Shown here: positions 1 through 8,806 of the stretch, piece after piece
Numbering within the stretch: position 1 is the first letter of the stretch
How the letters are laid out: every line of letters begins with the position of its first letter
Assembly: GCF_030546745.1 (NCBI RefSeq)
Contig: NZ_JAUOPD010000006.1
Location: 167,867-231,866 of the forward strand
Length of the DNA stretch: 64,000 nucleotides
Direction of reading: 5' to 3'
From: Thalassotalea sp. 1_MG-2023
GTDB taxonomy: Bacteria > Pseudomonadota > Gammaproteobacteria > Enterobacterales > Alteromonadaceae
The notes under the pieces: model-generated
Seen by the model: only the letters and a program-made list of their open reading frames with translations
Database searches by the model: none
What the model was told of the DNA's origin: nothing
Made by a program: the position numbers and the translations under genes

Positions 1-1862
1 TATAAAAGTGCAGCACGTTCAGTTACAGGTGTTTGTGACCATGAAGCCAATACGTTTTCTGCGGTATCAATCATCGCTAACATATCAGCTTTATCGTGAA
101 AATGGTGATATCCGATAATTTCATGATGGTTAGCTGGGTTTTTCACCGGTACTGATTTTTCAGGTAATGCGTCACTTTTGAGTAAGTTATTCTCAAACCA
201 GTTATCGAGTGATGTTTTTAGCGTAGAGATTTCGATAATATCATCTAAGTCTACCCCTATTGAGTTATCACGCCCGTTACCATTTTTATCATGGTATAAC
301 GCGACAGGCTTGAGAATTTGATTATTATACTTGTCTTTTAAACGTTGTGTTTTTTCAACGGGATCTTCAAGCAAAGATTCAACAGGTTGTGATTCATCAA
401 CAATGGCATTTACAAACGAAGAGTTTGCGCCATTCTCTAATAAACGACGTACTAAATAGGCGAGTAGATCTTCATGATGACCAACAGGCGCATAAATACG
501 GCATTGGATGCTTTCTCCAGAAACGATTTGATCGTAAAGAGAATCGCCCATGCCATGTAAGCATTGAAATTCAAAGCCTTCTTTATCATCACCAGCAAGC
601 TCTACAATAGTCGCTGCTGTGTAGGCGTTATGTGTGGCAAATTGTGGGTAAATAGTATCACGGTAATCTAATAGTTTATTTGCACATGCGTGATAAGAAA
701 CATCAGTGGAAGATTTACGCGTAAATACCGGAAAATGAAGATGACCGTCTTTTTGCGTATTTTTTATCTCTGTATCCCAGTATGCCCCTTTAACTAAGCG
801 CACCATCATTTTTCGGTTTGTTCGTAATGTTAAACTACGTAACCATTCAACGACCCAAAGCGCACGTTTTTGATAGGATTGTAATGCAATACCAAAACCG
901 TTCCAGTCACCTAAATCGTTATCACTAAAGACAGCTTCAATGATATCAAGTGAAATATCTAAGCGTTCTGATTCTTCGGCATCAACGGTTAAACCGATGT
1001 TATAGCGTTTAGCTTGTAAACACAGGGTTTTAAGCTTCGGAACGATTTCAGCTAAAACACGTTCTTTATGGCTAAACTCGTAACGTGGATGTATCGCTGA
1101 CAGTTTTACAGAAATACCGGGTACTTTACGTGGGTCGTTCTTACCTGAGGCTTGAGCAATCGAACCGATAGTTTCTATCGCTTGTTGATAAGACGCTAAG
1201 TAACGCTGAGCATCTTCCATGGTGCGAGCACCTTCGCCAAGCATATCGTAAGAATAAACATATCCATTTTGTTCTTTGGTGGCTGCACGTTCAGTTGCTG
1301 CTTCAATGGTTTCGCCCATTACAAACTGTTTACCCATGATTTTCATGGCATAGTTCATTGATTTGCGAATAACAGGTTCGCCAAGACGACCGATGGTTTT
1401 TTTCAGTAATCCGAAGTTATCTTGCTTACGTTTGTCTGCATAATTGACCATAGAACCCGTGATTAAAAGTCCCCATGATGATGCATTAACAAACAAAGAT
1501 TCACTGCTGCCTAAATGAGAGCTCCATTTACCTTGCGAAATTTTGTCGCGAATTAAGGCATCTTGTGTATGTTTATCGGGAACACGTAATAACGCTTCAG
1601 CTAAACACATCAATACAACACCCTCTTCACTTGACAGAGAGTACTCATTTAAAAGTGCATCTATGGCTCCGTTTCCTTCTTGGTCTTCTCGGATCTTCAA
1701 GACCATTTTACGAGCACGTTCCCATGCTCGACTTCGCGCACTTACATTAACTTCAGCTACCGGTAGAATATGATCTACCGCTATGTTTTCATCGATACGA
1801 TAAAACTCACGAATTTTCTGACGAATGGGACAATCAGAGAATAACGAACCATTAAAAAGCAT
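1..1862 (-). CDS. putA: Bifunctional proline dehydrogenase / P5C dehydrogenase PutA (3' part beyond window)
   Basis: The gene is truncated by the left edge; the start codon is at 1860-1862 and about 620 N-terminal residues are present. PutA oxidises proline to pyrroline-5-carboxylate with FAD, passing electrons to the quinone pool, then oxidises that to glutamate with NAD. The helical region with EGVVLMCLAEALLRVP lies near residue 85. The proline dehydrogenase motif KGAYWDTE is at about 768-790. The last visible residues (ASWSQTPVTERAALL) are the entry to the aldehyde dehydrogenase half. No N-terminal ribbon-helix-helix domain precedes the catalytic part, so unlike E. coli PutA this protein should not repress its own operon. 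putP follows on the same strand side, as expected for a proline-use locus. Confidence 0.95.
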   Translation of the reverse strand, partial: MLFNGSLFSDCPIRQKIREFYRIDENIAVDHILPVAEVNVSARSRAWERARKMVLKIREDQEGNGAIDALLNEYSLSSEEGVVLMCLAEALLRVPDKHTQDALIRDKISQGKWSSHLGSSESLFVNASSWGLLITGSMVNYADKRKQDNFGLLKKTIGRLGEPVIRKSMNYAMKIMGKQFVMGETIEAATERAATKEQNGYVYSYDMLGEGARTMEDAQRYLASYQQAIETIGSIAQASGKNDPRKVPGISVKLSAIHPRYEFSHKERVLAEIVPKLKTLCLQAKRYNIGLTVDAEESERLDISLDIIEAVFSDNDLGDWNGFGIALQSYQKRALWVVEWLRSLTLRTNRKMMVRLVKGAYWDTEIKNTQKDGHLHFPVFTRKSSTDVSYHACANKLLDYRDTIYPQFATHNAYTAATIVELAGDDKEGFEFQCLHGMGDSLYDQIVSGESIQCRIYAPVGHHEDLLAYLVRRLLENGANSSFVNAIVDESQPVESLLEDPVEKTQRLKDKYNNQILKPVALYHDKNGNGRDNSIGVDLDDIIEISTLKTSLDNWFENNLLKSDALPEKSVPVKNPANHHEIIGYHHFHDKADMLAMIDTAENVLASWSQTPVTERAALL

Positions 1863-2018
1863 TTATTTGCCCTCAAAATAGACTGAATAGTGCATTAACA
1901 CTATAGTTTTTTATACCCACTGAATATTTGTGAATGCTAAACATGAGTTGAAAGCCTTAAAACGTTTCTTACTTCATGCAAAGCATTCATGTAGACATAC
2001 ATTCAAATATTCATACCA

Positions 2019-3518
2019 TTAAGCATGGTGAGATAACATTTCATCATGCTTAGTTAAAATGTCTTCGTTATCTTGTGGTGAAAGGGTACTTACCACAAAA
2101 ATCACTATTGAACATAAAATAAAGCCAGGAACGATTTCATACATCACTGAACTTAAAGATTGGCCATCAATAGTGAATGGAGAATAAATCCAGAATAGTA
2201 CTGTTAAAGCGCCTGTTATCATGCCTGCTAACGCTGCGTTTCTGGTCATTTTTTTCCAGAATAAACTACCGATAACTACCGGGCCAAAAGCTGCGCCAAA
2301 CCCTGCCCAAGCATTACTGACCAGAGAGAGAATTGAGGAGTCGCGATCGTAAGCTAAATAAATAGCCACTAACGCGACTAAAAATACTGATATTCTGCCA
2401 ACTAAAACTTGTTGTTTATCACTGGCTTCGCGGTGTAAAAAGGTTTTATAAAAATCTTCCGTTAAAGAACTTGATGTCACTAACAGTTGCGAAGAAATCG
2501 TACTCATAATCGCAGCTAAAATAGCGGCTAGTAAAAAGCCAGCAATGAGAGGGTTAAACAAAATTTGAGATAACAAAATAAAGATAGTTTCGGCATCATC
2601 GAGTGCTAAGCCTGTTTTTGTTACATAAGCAATCCCTGCAAAACCGGTAGCCATAGCGCCAATAATGGCGACAATCATCCAACTCATACCGATACGTCGT
2701 GCAGTAGGCATATCTTTAACACTACGTATTGCCATAAAACGTACAATAATATGAGGCTGACCAAAGTAACCTAAGCCCCAAGCCATGGCAGAAAAAACAC
2801 CAACAACACCAACGCCACTAAAGATATCTAATAGATCGGGGTTAACGGCTTTAATTGTTGAGTAGGTTTCAGACACGCCACCTATTTCATAAATAGCGAC
2901 AGCAGGCACTAATACTAAAGCGACAAACATGATACAGCCCTGAACAAAGTCAGTTAAGCTCACCGCTAAAAAGCCACCGAAAAGTGTATATGCCACCACA
3001 ACACCAGCGGTTACATATAAACCAATTTCATAATTTAATCCGAAAGAGCTTTCAAAAAGTTTGCCGCCAGCAACAATACCGCTTGATGTATAAAGGGTGA
3101 AGAAAATCACGATTACAACAGATGAAACAATTCTTAATTGCCTTGATTTATCATTAAAACGATTTTCAAAAAAATCAGGAAGAGTAATTGAATCATTCGC
3201 GACTTCGGTATAGGTTCTAAGTCGTGGAGCAACAATAAGGTAATTTAAAAAGGCACCAATGACTAAACCGATTGCAATCCATAAACTACTAACACCAGTT
3301 AGGTACATGGCACCAGGTAACCCCATTAACATCCAGCCACTCATATCAGAGGCACCAGCAGAAAGTGCAGCAACGCTTGGGCTTAAACTTCTACCCCCTA
3401 ACATATAACCTGACACATCGCTGGTTGACTTACGATAGGCATAAAAACCAATACCAAGCATTGCAAGAAAATATAGGCCTAAAGAGAAAAAAGTTTCAAA
3501 TTCCAAAATAATTTCCAC
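2019..3518 (-). CDS. putP: Sodium/proline symporter PutP
   Basis: A 499-residue sodium:solute symporter of normal PutP length with about 13 hydrophobic segments. The conserved N-terminal stretch GYMLGGRSLSP (about residues 37-47) and ASDMSGWMLMGLPG are typical of PutP. The segment IMSTISSQLLVTSSSL (about 330-345) carries the Ser/Thr residues that bind sodium in the family. It imports proline across the inner membrane using the sodium gradient, which suits a marine cell. It lies upstream of putA on the same strand with 156 bases between them, so the two may be co-transcribed or each have a promoter. A substrate other than proline is possible for this fold, but the neighbour makes proline very likely. 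Confidence 0.93.
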   Translation of the reverse strand: MEIILEFETFFSLGLYFLAMLGIGFYAYRKSTSDVSGYMLGGRSLSPSVAALSAGASDMSGWMLMGLPGAMYLTGVSSLWIAIGLVIGAFLNYLIVAPRLRTYTEVANDSITLPDFFENRFNDKSRQLRIVSSVVIVIFFTLYTSSGIVAGGKLFESSFGLNYEIGLYVTAGVVVAYTLFGGFLAVSLTDFVQGCIMFVALVLVPAVAIYEIGGVSETYSTIKAVNPDLLDIFSGVGVVGVFSAMAWGLGYFGQPHIIVRFMAIRSVKDMPTARRIGMSWMIVAIIGAMATGFAGIAYVTKTGLALDDAETIFILLSQILFNPLIAGFLLAAILAAIMSTISSQLLVTSSSLTEDFYKTFLHREASDKQQVLVGRISVFLVALVAIYLAYDRDSSILSLVSNAWAGFGAAFGPVVIGSLFWKKMTRNAALAGMITGALTVLFWIYSPFTIDGQSLSSVMYEIVPGFILCSIVIFVVSTLSPQDNEDILTKHDEMLSHHA

Positions 3519-3899
3519 CGTTGTATTTTTATTGTAAGAGTAAATTTATTATTGATACTGGTAAAGAGTATCTCTATCCATTAATCCATAACATTTTATG
3601 ACGATGTACTGTAACACTACTCGTTTAATTCAAACAAAGGGAAATAAAATCCTTTACTGCCAATTGCTTATGCTAAGTCGTAATACGACATGCAACAGAG
3701 TTTAATCAGTTATCGTGACTAAGTGCCGAGAGTCTATCATGTGTTCCTTGTTGCAATGAACAATAGAGTAGAAAAAAACAGGTTTTTCCATTCAAAAAGC
3801 AATTATATTCGACTTTATGGTATATTTTAGTGATAAAATTTTATGGATTCTTTAATTAAAAAGCTCTTTAAGAGAACAAGGTGTTTTTGGGGACATTGA
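3519..3899. other. Divergent intergenic region putP / ECF sigma gene
   Basis: This 381-base AT-rich gap separates the divergently transcribed putP and sigma factor genes and must contain both promoters. I see no hairpin terminator, RNA gene or repeat. A possible -35 TTCGAC with an AT-rich -10 lies near 3810-3840 for the sigma gene, but it is too weak to call. A GGGGA ribosome binding site at about 3888-3893 supports the sigma gene start. Confidence 0.4.
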
Positions 3900-4475
3900 A
3901 TGCAAGATAAAGTGCCGTCTAATAATAGAGTGCTAAAGGCTTTCCAAGCATGTAAGGATGGCTTAGTGCGCTCTATTATGAAAATGAGTGTTGAGCCACA
4001 AGATGTAGATGATATTTTACAAGAAACTTTTATCCGAGTTTTGCACTCTAATGAACAACAAGCCATAAAATCACCTAAAGGTTATTTGTTTGTTGTCTCC
4101 CGAAATTTGGTACTGAAAAAGTTAATGCAACAATCTAAAGAAATTCACACCGAACTTGATGACGCTTTACTGGAAAGCGATGGTGAGAATGTTGTAGAAA
4201 AAGAGTTATTTCAAAAGCGTAAGTTTGAACGTTTTACTAACGTGTTAAATTCGCTACCAGAGAAAAACCGTAGAGCGATACTCTTAAGGAAGCTTTATTG
4301 CTTAAGCCATAAAGAAATCGCTAAAAAAATGAATGTATCTGTCAGCTCTGTAGAAAAATATATAGCAACAGGATTAAGACAATGTAAACAGTCGCTTTAT
4401 ACACAAGGGTATGACGTTGAAAGTAATACGAATGAAAAGCAGCAGCATCAATCAAGCGAAGAGCGTACAAAATGA
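3900..4475 (+). CDS. ECF-type RNA polymerase sigma factor (FecI-like)
   Basis: A 191-residue group-4 sigma factor. Region 2 is seen as DVDDILQETFIRVLH (about residues 35-50) and region 4 as LPEKNRRAILLRKLYCLSHKE followed by the helix-turn-helix (about 118-150). There is no region 1 or 3. FecI-type factors direct RNA polymerase to outer-membrane receptor genes when an external ligand is sensed. The stop codon overlaps the start of the fecR-like gene (ATGA at 4472-4475), so the pair is translationally coupled. The C-terminal 30 residues are polar and low-complexity. The likely targets are the two TonB-dependent receptor genes just downstream. Confidence 0.88.
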   Translation: MQDKVPSNNRVLKAFQACKDGLVRSIMKMSVEPQDVDDILQETFIRVLHSNEQQAIKSPKGYLFVVSRNLVLKKLMQQSKEIHTELDDALLESDGENVVEKELFQKRKFERFTNVLNSLPEKNRRAILLRKLYCLSHKEIAKKMNVSVSSVEKYIATGLRQCKQSLYTQGYDVESNTNEKQQHQSSEERTK

Positions 4476-5509
4476 ATCCAAGTAACAACGTAGTGCCATT
4501 ACATACGCCGAATAAGATTGATGAAGAAGCGTCTATTTGGCTAGTACGATTAGATAGTGGCAATTTATCTGAGCAATCTAGAAAAGAATTAAAAGCTTGG
4601 TTGGCGGCAGATGAACGTCACCAAGTCGCGTTAAAGGCGATGGCTGAAATCTGGGATGACATGGATGAAATACTCAATAATATTGATGAAAAGGCGTCAT
4701 CGAATAAAATCTCATTATGGGCCGTATTAAAACCCGTGACCGCACCAGCGATGCTGGCGGCGAGTATCAGCTTTATTGCGCTTTTTATTTGGTTAATGAT
4801 GCCATTAGATGTGACAAAAAACAGCTATATAACAGTAAAAGGTCAACAAATTGAAACCACATTTAAGGATGGTTCAATTATTCATTTAAATACTGATAGT
4901 CATATTGAAACAGAGTTTTCTGCTGAAAAACGATTAGTTAAACTCATCAAAGGTGAAGCATTATTTGAGGTTGCTCATGATGCTAATCGTCCCTTTATTG
5001 TCTATGCTGGTGATCGTCTTGTACAAGCGATTGGCACTAAATTTGTTGTCCACTTAAAGCCTAAGAATATTCAAGTGACCGTGACTGATGGTAAGGTGAA
5101 AATGTCAAAGGTTCATCACAATGCAAATATTGCTGATATCAAAGCACTTGATAATACTGTTATTCAAAAAGATGATGTGTATCTTACCAAGGGTGAAAAA
5201 GCTGTTGTAGCCGAGAACAAAACTCCTACGCTAACACATGTTGCCTCAGATAATATGACACGAGAACTCTCTTGGCTTGATGGTCAATTAATTTTTGATA
5301 ACGAAGCATTGTTTGACGTCATCGAAGAAATAAATCGTTATATTGATGTCACTCTTGTATTAAAAGAACCTTCTTTACATGATATTAAAATAAGTGGTCG
5401 CTTCGAGTTAGGTGATAGTGAGGCACTCATAGAAGCCTTAGAACTTTCTTTTAATATTGAGTCACAACGTCTTGGTTCCAATAAAATTTTATTGACCAAA
5501 AAAGCGTAG
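4472..5509 (+). CDS. FecR-family anti-sigma / sigma regulator
   Basis: A 345-residue inner-membrane regulator. The cytoplasmic N-terminus (about 1-85) has the FecR N-terminal sigma-binding pattern (EASIWLVRLDSGNLS, LKAWLAADERH). One membrane segment follows at about 90-112. The periplasmic FecR domain (KLIKGEALFEVAHD, IGTKFVVHLK) runs from about 130 to 215. The C-terminal domain of about 80 residues (SWLDGQLIFDNEAL to the end) resembles the domain that meets the N-terminal domain of the receptor. It overlaps the sigma gene by 4 bases. In this system class the receptor signals to FecR, which releases or activates the sigma factor. Confidence 0.9.
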   Translation: MNPSNNVVPLHTPNKIDEEASIWLVRLDSGNLSEQSRKELKAWLAADERHQVALKAMAEIWDDMDEILNNIDEKASSNKISLWAVLKPVTAPAMLAASISFIALFIWLMMPLDVTKNSYITVKGQQIETTFKDGSIIHLNTDSHIETEFSAEKRLVKLIKGEALFEVAHDANRPFIVYAGDRLVQAIGTKFVVHLKPKNIQVTVTDGKVKMSKVHHNANIADIKALDNTVIQKDDVYLTKGEKAVVAENKTPTLTHVASDNMTRELSWLDGQLIFDNEALFDVIEEINRYIDVTLVLKEPSLHDIKISGRFELGDSEALIEALELSFNIESQRLGSNKILLTKKA

Positions 5510-5554
5510 TAAATCCTAATATTGACAGTGACTTATCAAAGTCATCATCTGCAA

Positions 5555-5582
5555 TAAGGTGTTATCAATCGACAACACCTTA
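5555..5582 (+). terminator. Hairpin after fecR
   Basis: Arms TAAGGTGTT and AACACCTTA pair perfectly (9 bp) around a 10-base loop, 45 bases after the fecR stop. No T-run follows, so it may be a transcript-end stabiliser rather than an intrinsic terminator. Confidence 0.4.
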
Positions 5583-5768
5583 ACCTCCCATTTTGCTACT
5601 TAACCTATCCTCTGAATAAGGTTTATTATTCGGGGTTAGGTATACACAAAATATACTGTCTTCGCTATTCAATTTCAGAAACTTGTAAAAATGTTTACGG
5701 TTTTTTCCTTCAACGAACTCTTTAGTTTAGGTTGCGCATTATTCTATTAACAAAGCAACTGATAAAAG

Positions 5769-5834
5769 TAGGGTTTGTAGGCCTTTCGCGTTTAGTTTGA
5801 ACAAGATTTAATCTCGAAAGTTCAACATATCCTA
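5769..5834. repeat. MITE-like 66-bp element, degenerate copy
   Basis: This copy matches the reverse complement of the element at 20271-20336 over all 66 bases with about ten differences by eye. The inner part (CGCGTTTAGTT, ATTTAATCTCGAAAG) is best conserved, while the terminal inverted repeat has decayed. It ends 34 bases before the start of the first TonB receptor, so it probably sits in that gene's leader or promoter. The outermost bases are TA...TA, compatible with a TA target duplication. Confidence 0.75.
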
Positions 5835-5867
5835 GATAAAACTTATAAATACTAGGAAGGAAATAAC

Positions 5868-8453
5868 ATGTCTACCAAATTTCGTACCGGTACCCTTGCA
5901 TTAGCTGTGAGTATGGCTTTAGGTACTTTTACTGTCGCTGCAGAAGAAGATAACTCACAAAAAGCAAAAGAAAAAAGTGTTGAACGTATAGCCGTTGTAG
6001 GTACTCGTAGCGCACCTCGTTCTGTTGATGACTCTCCTGTACCAATTGATTTAATTGGCGCTGAAGAACTAGAAAGATCGGGTAACACCGATATGTTAGA
6101 ACTCGTTAAAGGTACAGTTCCCTCTCTGAATGTACATACTAACCCAATATCAGATGCTGCAAGTCTAGTAAGACCCGCTAACTTAAGGGGCTTATCGGCA
6201 GACAGTACGTTAATACTTGTAAATGGCAAACGTCGTCATCGTTCTTCTGTTATTGCCTTACTTGGTGGTGGTATTAATGATGGTGCACAAGGGCCAGATA
6301 TTTCAGTGATCCCAAGTGCGGCATTAAAACAAATAGAAGTTTTACGAGATGGTGCTGCTGCTCAATATGGTTCAGATGCTATCGCGGGTGTCATGAACTT
6401 TGTATTAAAAGATGATTCAGAAGGTGGTTCACTAACGGTTCGACATGGTTCATATTATGAAGGCGACGGCGATACTACCGAAATTAACGGTAATATCGGT
6501 ATGGAATTGTCTCGAGATGGCTTTGCTAACTTAAGTTTCCAATATAAAAATGCTGATGCTACAAATCGTAGTGTACAACGTCCAGATGCTCAAAGCATGA
6601 TAGATGCAGGCAATACAAATGTTTCTGAACTAGCTCAAATATGGGGCTCGCCAGAAATTAATGACGACATTACGATTTTTGGTAATTTTGGTTTAGATTT
6701 AGGCAAAGGTCGTGAAGCATATATGTTTGGTAATTATTCTGAACGAAGTGTGCGTGGTGGCTTTTACTTCCGTAATCCTCAACTTCGAGGCGGTGTTTTC
6801 TCTAATGATGGCGGTGAAACCTTATTAATTGCTGATTTGGATGGTTTAAATAATGGTGTTGAGTGTCCTACGGTAAACATCACCACTGATAATGTGTTAG
6901 ACCAAGCAGACTATGGATTAATTGCGGATCCGAATACACCGGTCGGCCAAAATTGTTTTGCTTTTAATGAAATGGTACCAGGAGGCTTTACCCCTAATTT
7001 TGGTGGTACGGTCATTGATACTGCAATCACAATGGGAACGCGTGGTGAAATTACAGATACGCTATCTTACGACATTAGTGGTTCGGTAGGACGTAATGAA
7101 TCAAGTTATGTTATTTATAACACTGTGAATGCATCATTAGGCCCAGATACACCACGTGACTTTTCACCAGGTCAGCATATTCAACTTGAGAAATTCTTAA
7201 ACATAGATTTAGTTAAAGAACTTGATGTCGGTTTATATTCACCGCTTATTATTGCTGGTGGTTATGAATATCACCAAGAAACCTTTGAAGTGATAGCAGG
7301 CGATGTAGAGTCATTTACTGCCGGACCATTAACCGATCAAGGTTTTGGTATTGGTTCTAATGGCTTCCCAGGTTTTAAACCTTCTGCCGCAGGTGAGTTT
7401 TCTCGTCAAAACTATGCTTTATATGTTGATATTGAAGCGCAATATACAGATCGATTCTTAATGGGATATGCATTGCGTTATGAAGACTATAGTACCTTTG
7501 GTGATACCACAAACTATAAAGTAACGGCACAATTTGATGTTACTGACGACTTTTCATTACGTGGCTCTATCAGTTCAGGTTTTCGTGCTCCAACGGTGGG
7601 ACAGGCTAACTATGCGAATGTACAAACCAACTTAGATGGCGGTGTATTAGTTGATTCTGCGTTATTACCACCTTCTAACCCAGTTGCTACGCAGTTAGGT
7701 GCAACCGAGTTAACACCCGAAGAGTCTCAAAGTGTAGCCTTTGGTGCGGTTTGGACGATTGACGAGTTCCATTTCACACTTGATTATTACAACATTGAAG
7801 TAACTGATCGTGTTTCTCAATCAGCCAAATATAACTTAAGTGAAACTGATAAAGCTAAGTTAAAAGCTGATGGTGTTCCAAATGTAGATTCAATTCAGCA
7901 AGTAAGTTTCTTTACCAATGATTTTGATACTACAACAGAGGGCCTTGATTTCATTGCGAACTATTCAACTGATTTACTAGATGGTAGTTCAGTATTTAGC
8001 CTTGCTTATAACTGGAACGAAACCACCGTTGATGAATACACCGCAGTAACCGGCGATGGAAAAGTTTCTCGTTTAGAAAATGATTTACCAAATCATCGCG
8101 CAACATTTACTTGGGCGCAAAACTGGGATGATTTCAATATGTTTACCCGCGTGAACTATTTTGGTGAATTCCAAGGTGTGCATGTAGATTGGGTAGGTTC
8201 TCCAGAGGAACCAGGTACTGAAATCAATGCTGATGCTGAAGTGACTGTTGATGTGGAACTAACTTACCATGCTACAGAAGACTTAAGTGTGAGTGTTGGT
8301 GCTCAAAATATCTTTGATGTGTACCCAAGCGAACTTGCCTTTGAAGAACAAACCGGTTCACCAAATAATAGCTGGGGCGGTAAGTATTATGAAACATCAC
8401 CTTTTGGTTTTAATGGTGGCTTCTACTACCTAAAAGCAACGTATAAATTTTAA
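5868..8453 (+). CDS. TonB-dependent outer-membrane receptor, no signalling domain
   Basis: An 861-residue receptor. A signal peptide (about 1-25, cleaved near VAA/EED) leads directly to a TonB-box-like stretch VERIAVVGTR and the plug domain (about 45-170; LRGLSADSTLILVNGKRRH, EVLRDGAAAQYGSDAIAG). The beta-barrel follows and ends in aromatic residue F (YLKATYKF), as barrel proteins do. An extracellular-loop segment with two cysteines (ECPTVN ... NCFAFNE) precedes PGGFTPNFGG, and the same pattern is present in the second receptor. The ligand cannot be told from sequence. There is no STN domain, so this copy should transport but not signal. AGGAAGG gives a strong ribosome binding site. Confidence 0.92.
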   Translation: MSTKFRTGTLALAVSMALGTFTVAAEEDNSQKAKEKSVERIAVVGTRSAPRSVDDSPVPIDLIGAEELERSGNTDMLELVKGTVPSLNVHTNPISDAASLVRPANLRGLSADSTLILVNGKRRHRSSVIALLGGGINDGAQGPDISVIPSAALKQIEVLRDGAAAQYGSDAIAGVMNFVLKDDSEGGSLTVRHGSYYEGDGDTTEINGNIGMELSRDGFANLSFQYKNADATNRSVQRPDAQSMIDAGNTNVSELAQIWGSPEINDDITIFGNFGLDLGKGREAYMFGNYSERSVRGGFYFRNPQLRGGVFSNDGGETLLIADLDGLNNGVECPTVNITTDNVLDQADYGLIADPNTPVGQNCFAFNEMVPGGFTPNFGGTVIDTAITMGTRGEITDTLSYDISGSVGRNESSYVIYNTVNASLGPDTPRDFSPGQHIQLEKFLNIDLVKELDVGLYSPLIIAGGYEYHQETFEVIAGDVESFTAGPLTDQGFGIGSNGFPGFKPSAAGEFSRQNYALYVDIEAQYTDRFLMGYALRYEDYSTFGDTTNYKVTAQFDVTDDFSLRGSISSGFRAPTVGQANYANVQTNLDGGVLVDSALLPPSNPVATQLGATELTPEESQSVAFGAVWTIDEFHFTLDYYNIEVTDRVSQSAKYNLSETDKAKLKADGVPNVDSIQQVSFFTNDFDTTTEGLDFIANYSTDLLDGSSVFSLAYNWNETTVDEYTAVTGDGKVSRLENDLPNHRATFTWAQNWDDFNMFTRVNYFGEFQGVHVDWVGSPEEPGTEINADAEVTVDVELTYHATEDLSVSVGAQNIFDVYPSELAFEEQTGSPNNSWGGKYYETSPFGFNGGFYYLKATYKF

Positions 8454-8487
8454 TTTTTTAATAAATTAGTTTTATTTAGTTAGATAA

Positions 8488-8520
8488 AAATCTCAGCAAC
8501 TGCTGAGATTTTTTATTTTT
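8488..8520 (+). terminator. Intrinsic terminator after the first TonB receptor
   Basis: Arms AATCTCAGCA and TGCTGAGATT form a 10-bp stem with a 2-base gap that must open to a small loop, followed by a T-rich run to 8520. It lies 35 bases after the stop codon, which suggests that the two receptor genes are transcribed separately. Confidence 0.85.
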
Positions 8521-8806
8521 GAAGAGGGAAAACTTACCGATAAAATCAACATGTTTATAGCTATGGTCGAACGTCTAATCTGATGCTAAGATGACTGAAC
8601 AAGGTTTAATGTAGGGTTACCAATATAGTGATATTGGAAAAGTTAGTTTCTTGATGATTTTACGAAAAATAATAATAAAGGGCTGCATTCGCCATTTTCA
8701 CTTAAAAATTCGTCTTTATTTGATTGTTTGATTAGATGAGAATTAAACAATGCATTTAATACTACGACTCTGTGTGAACACTAACTGGCAGCGAGCAAAA
8801 TCTTAA
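8521..8806. other. Leader region of the second receptor
   Basis: This AT-rich stretch lies between the terminator and the GTG start of the second receptor. I see no ORF, repeat or hairpin in it. It must hold the promoter of the second receptor, but no confident box was found. Confidence 0.35.

Larger units (their letters stand above)
5510..5867. other. Intergenic region with a hairpin and a MITE-like repeat
   Basis: A 358-base gap between fecR and the first receptor. It holds a hairpin at 5555-5582 and a 66-base MITE-like element at 5769-5834. The promoter for the receptor must lie between or inside these; I could not pick a convincing -35/-10 pair. The receptor ribosome binding site AGGAAGG ends about 8 bases before its ATG. 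Confidence 0.5.
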
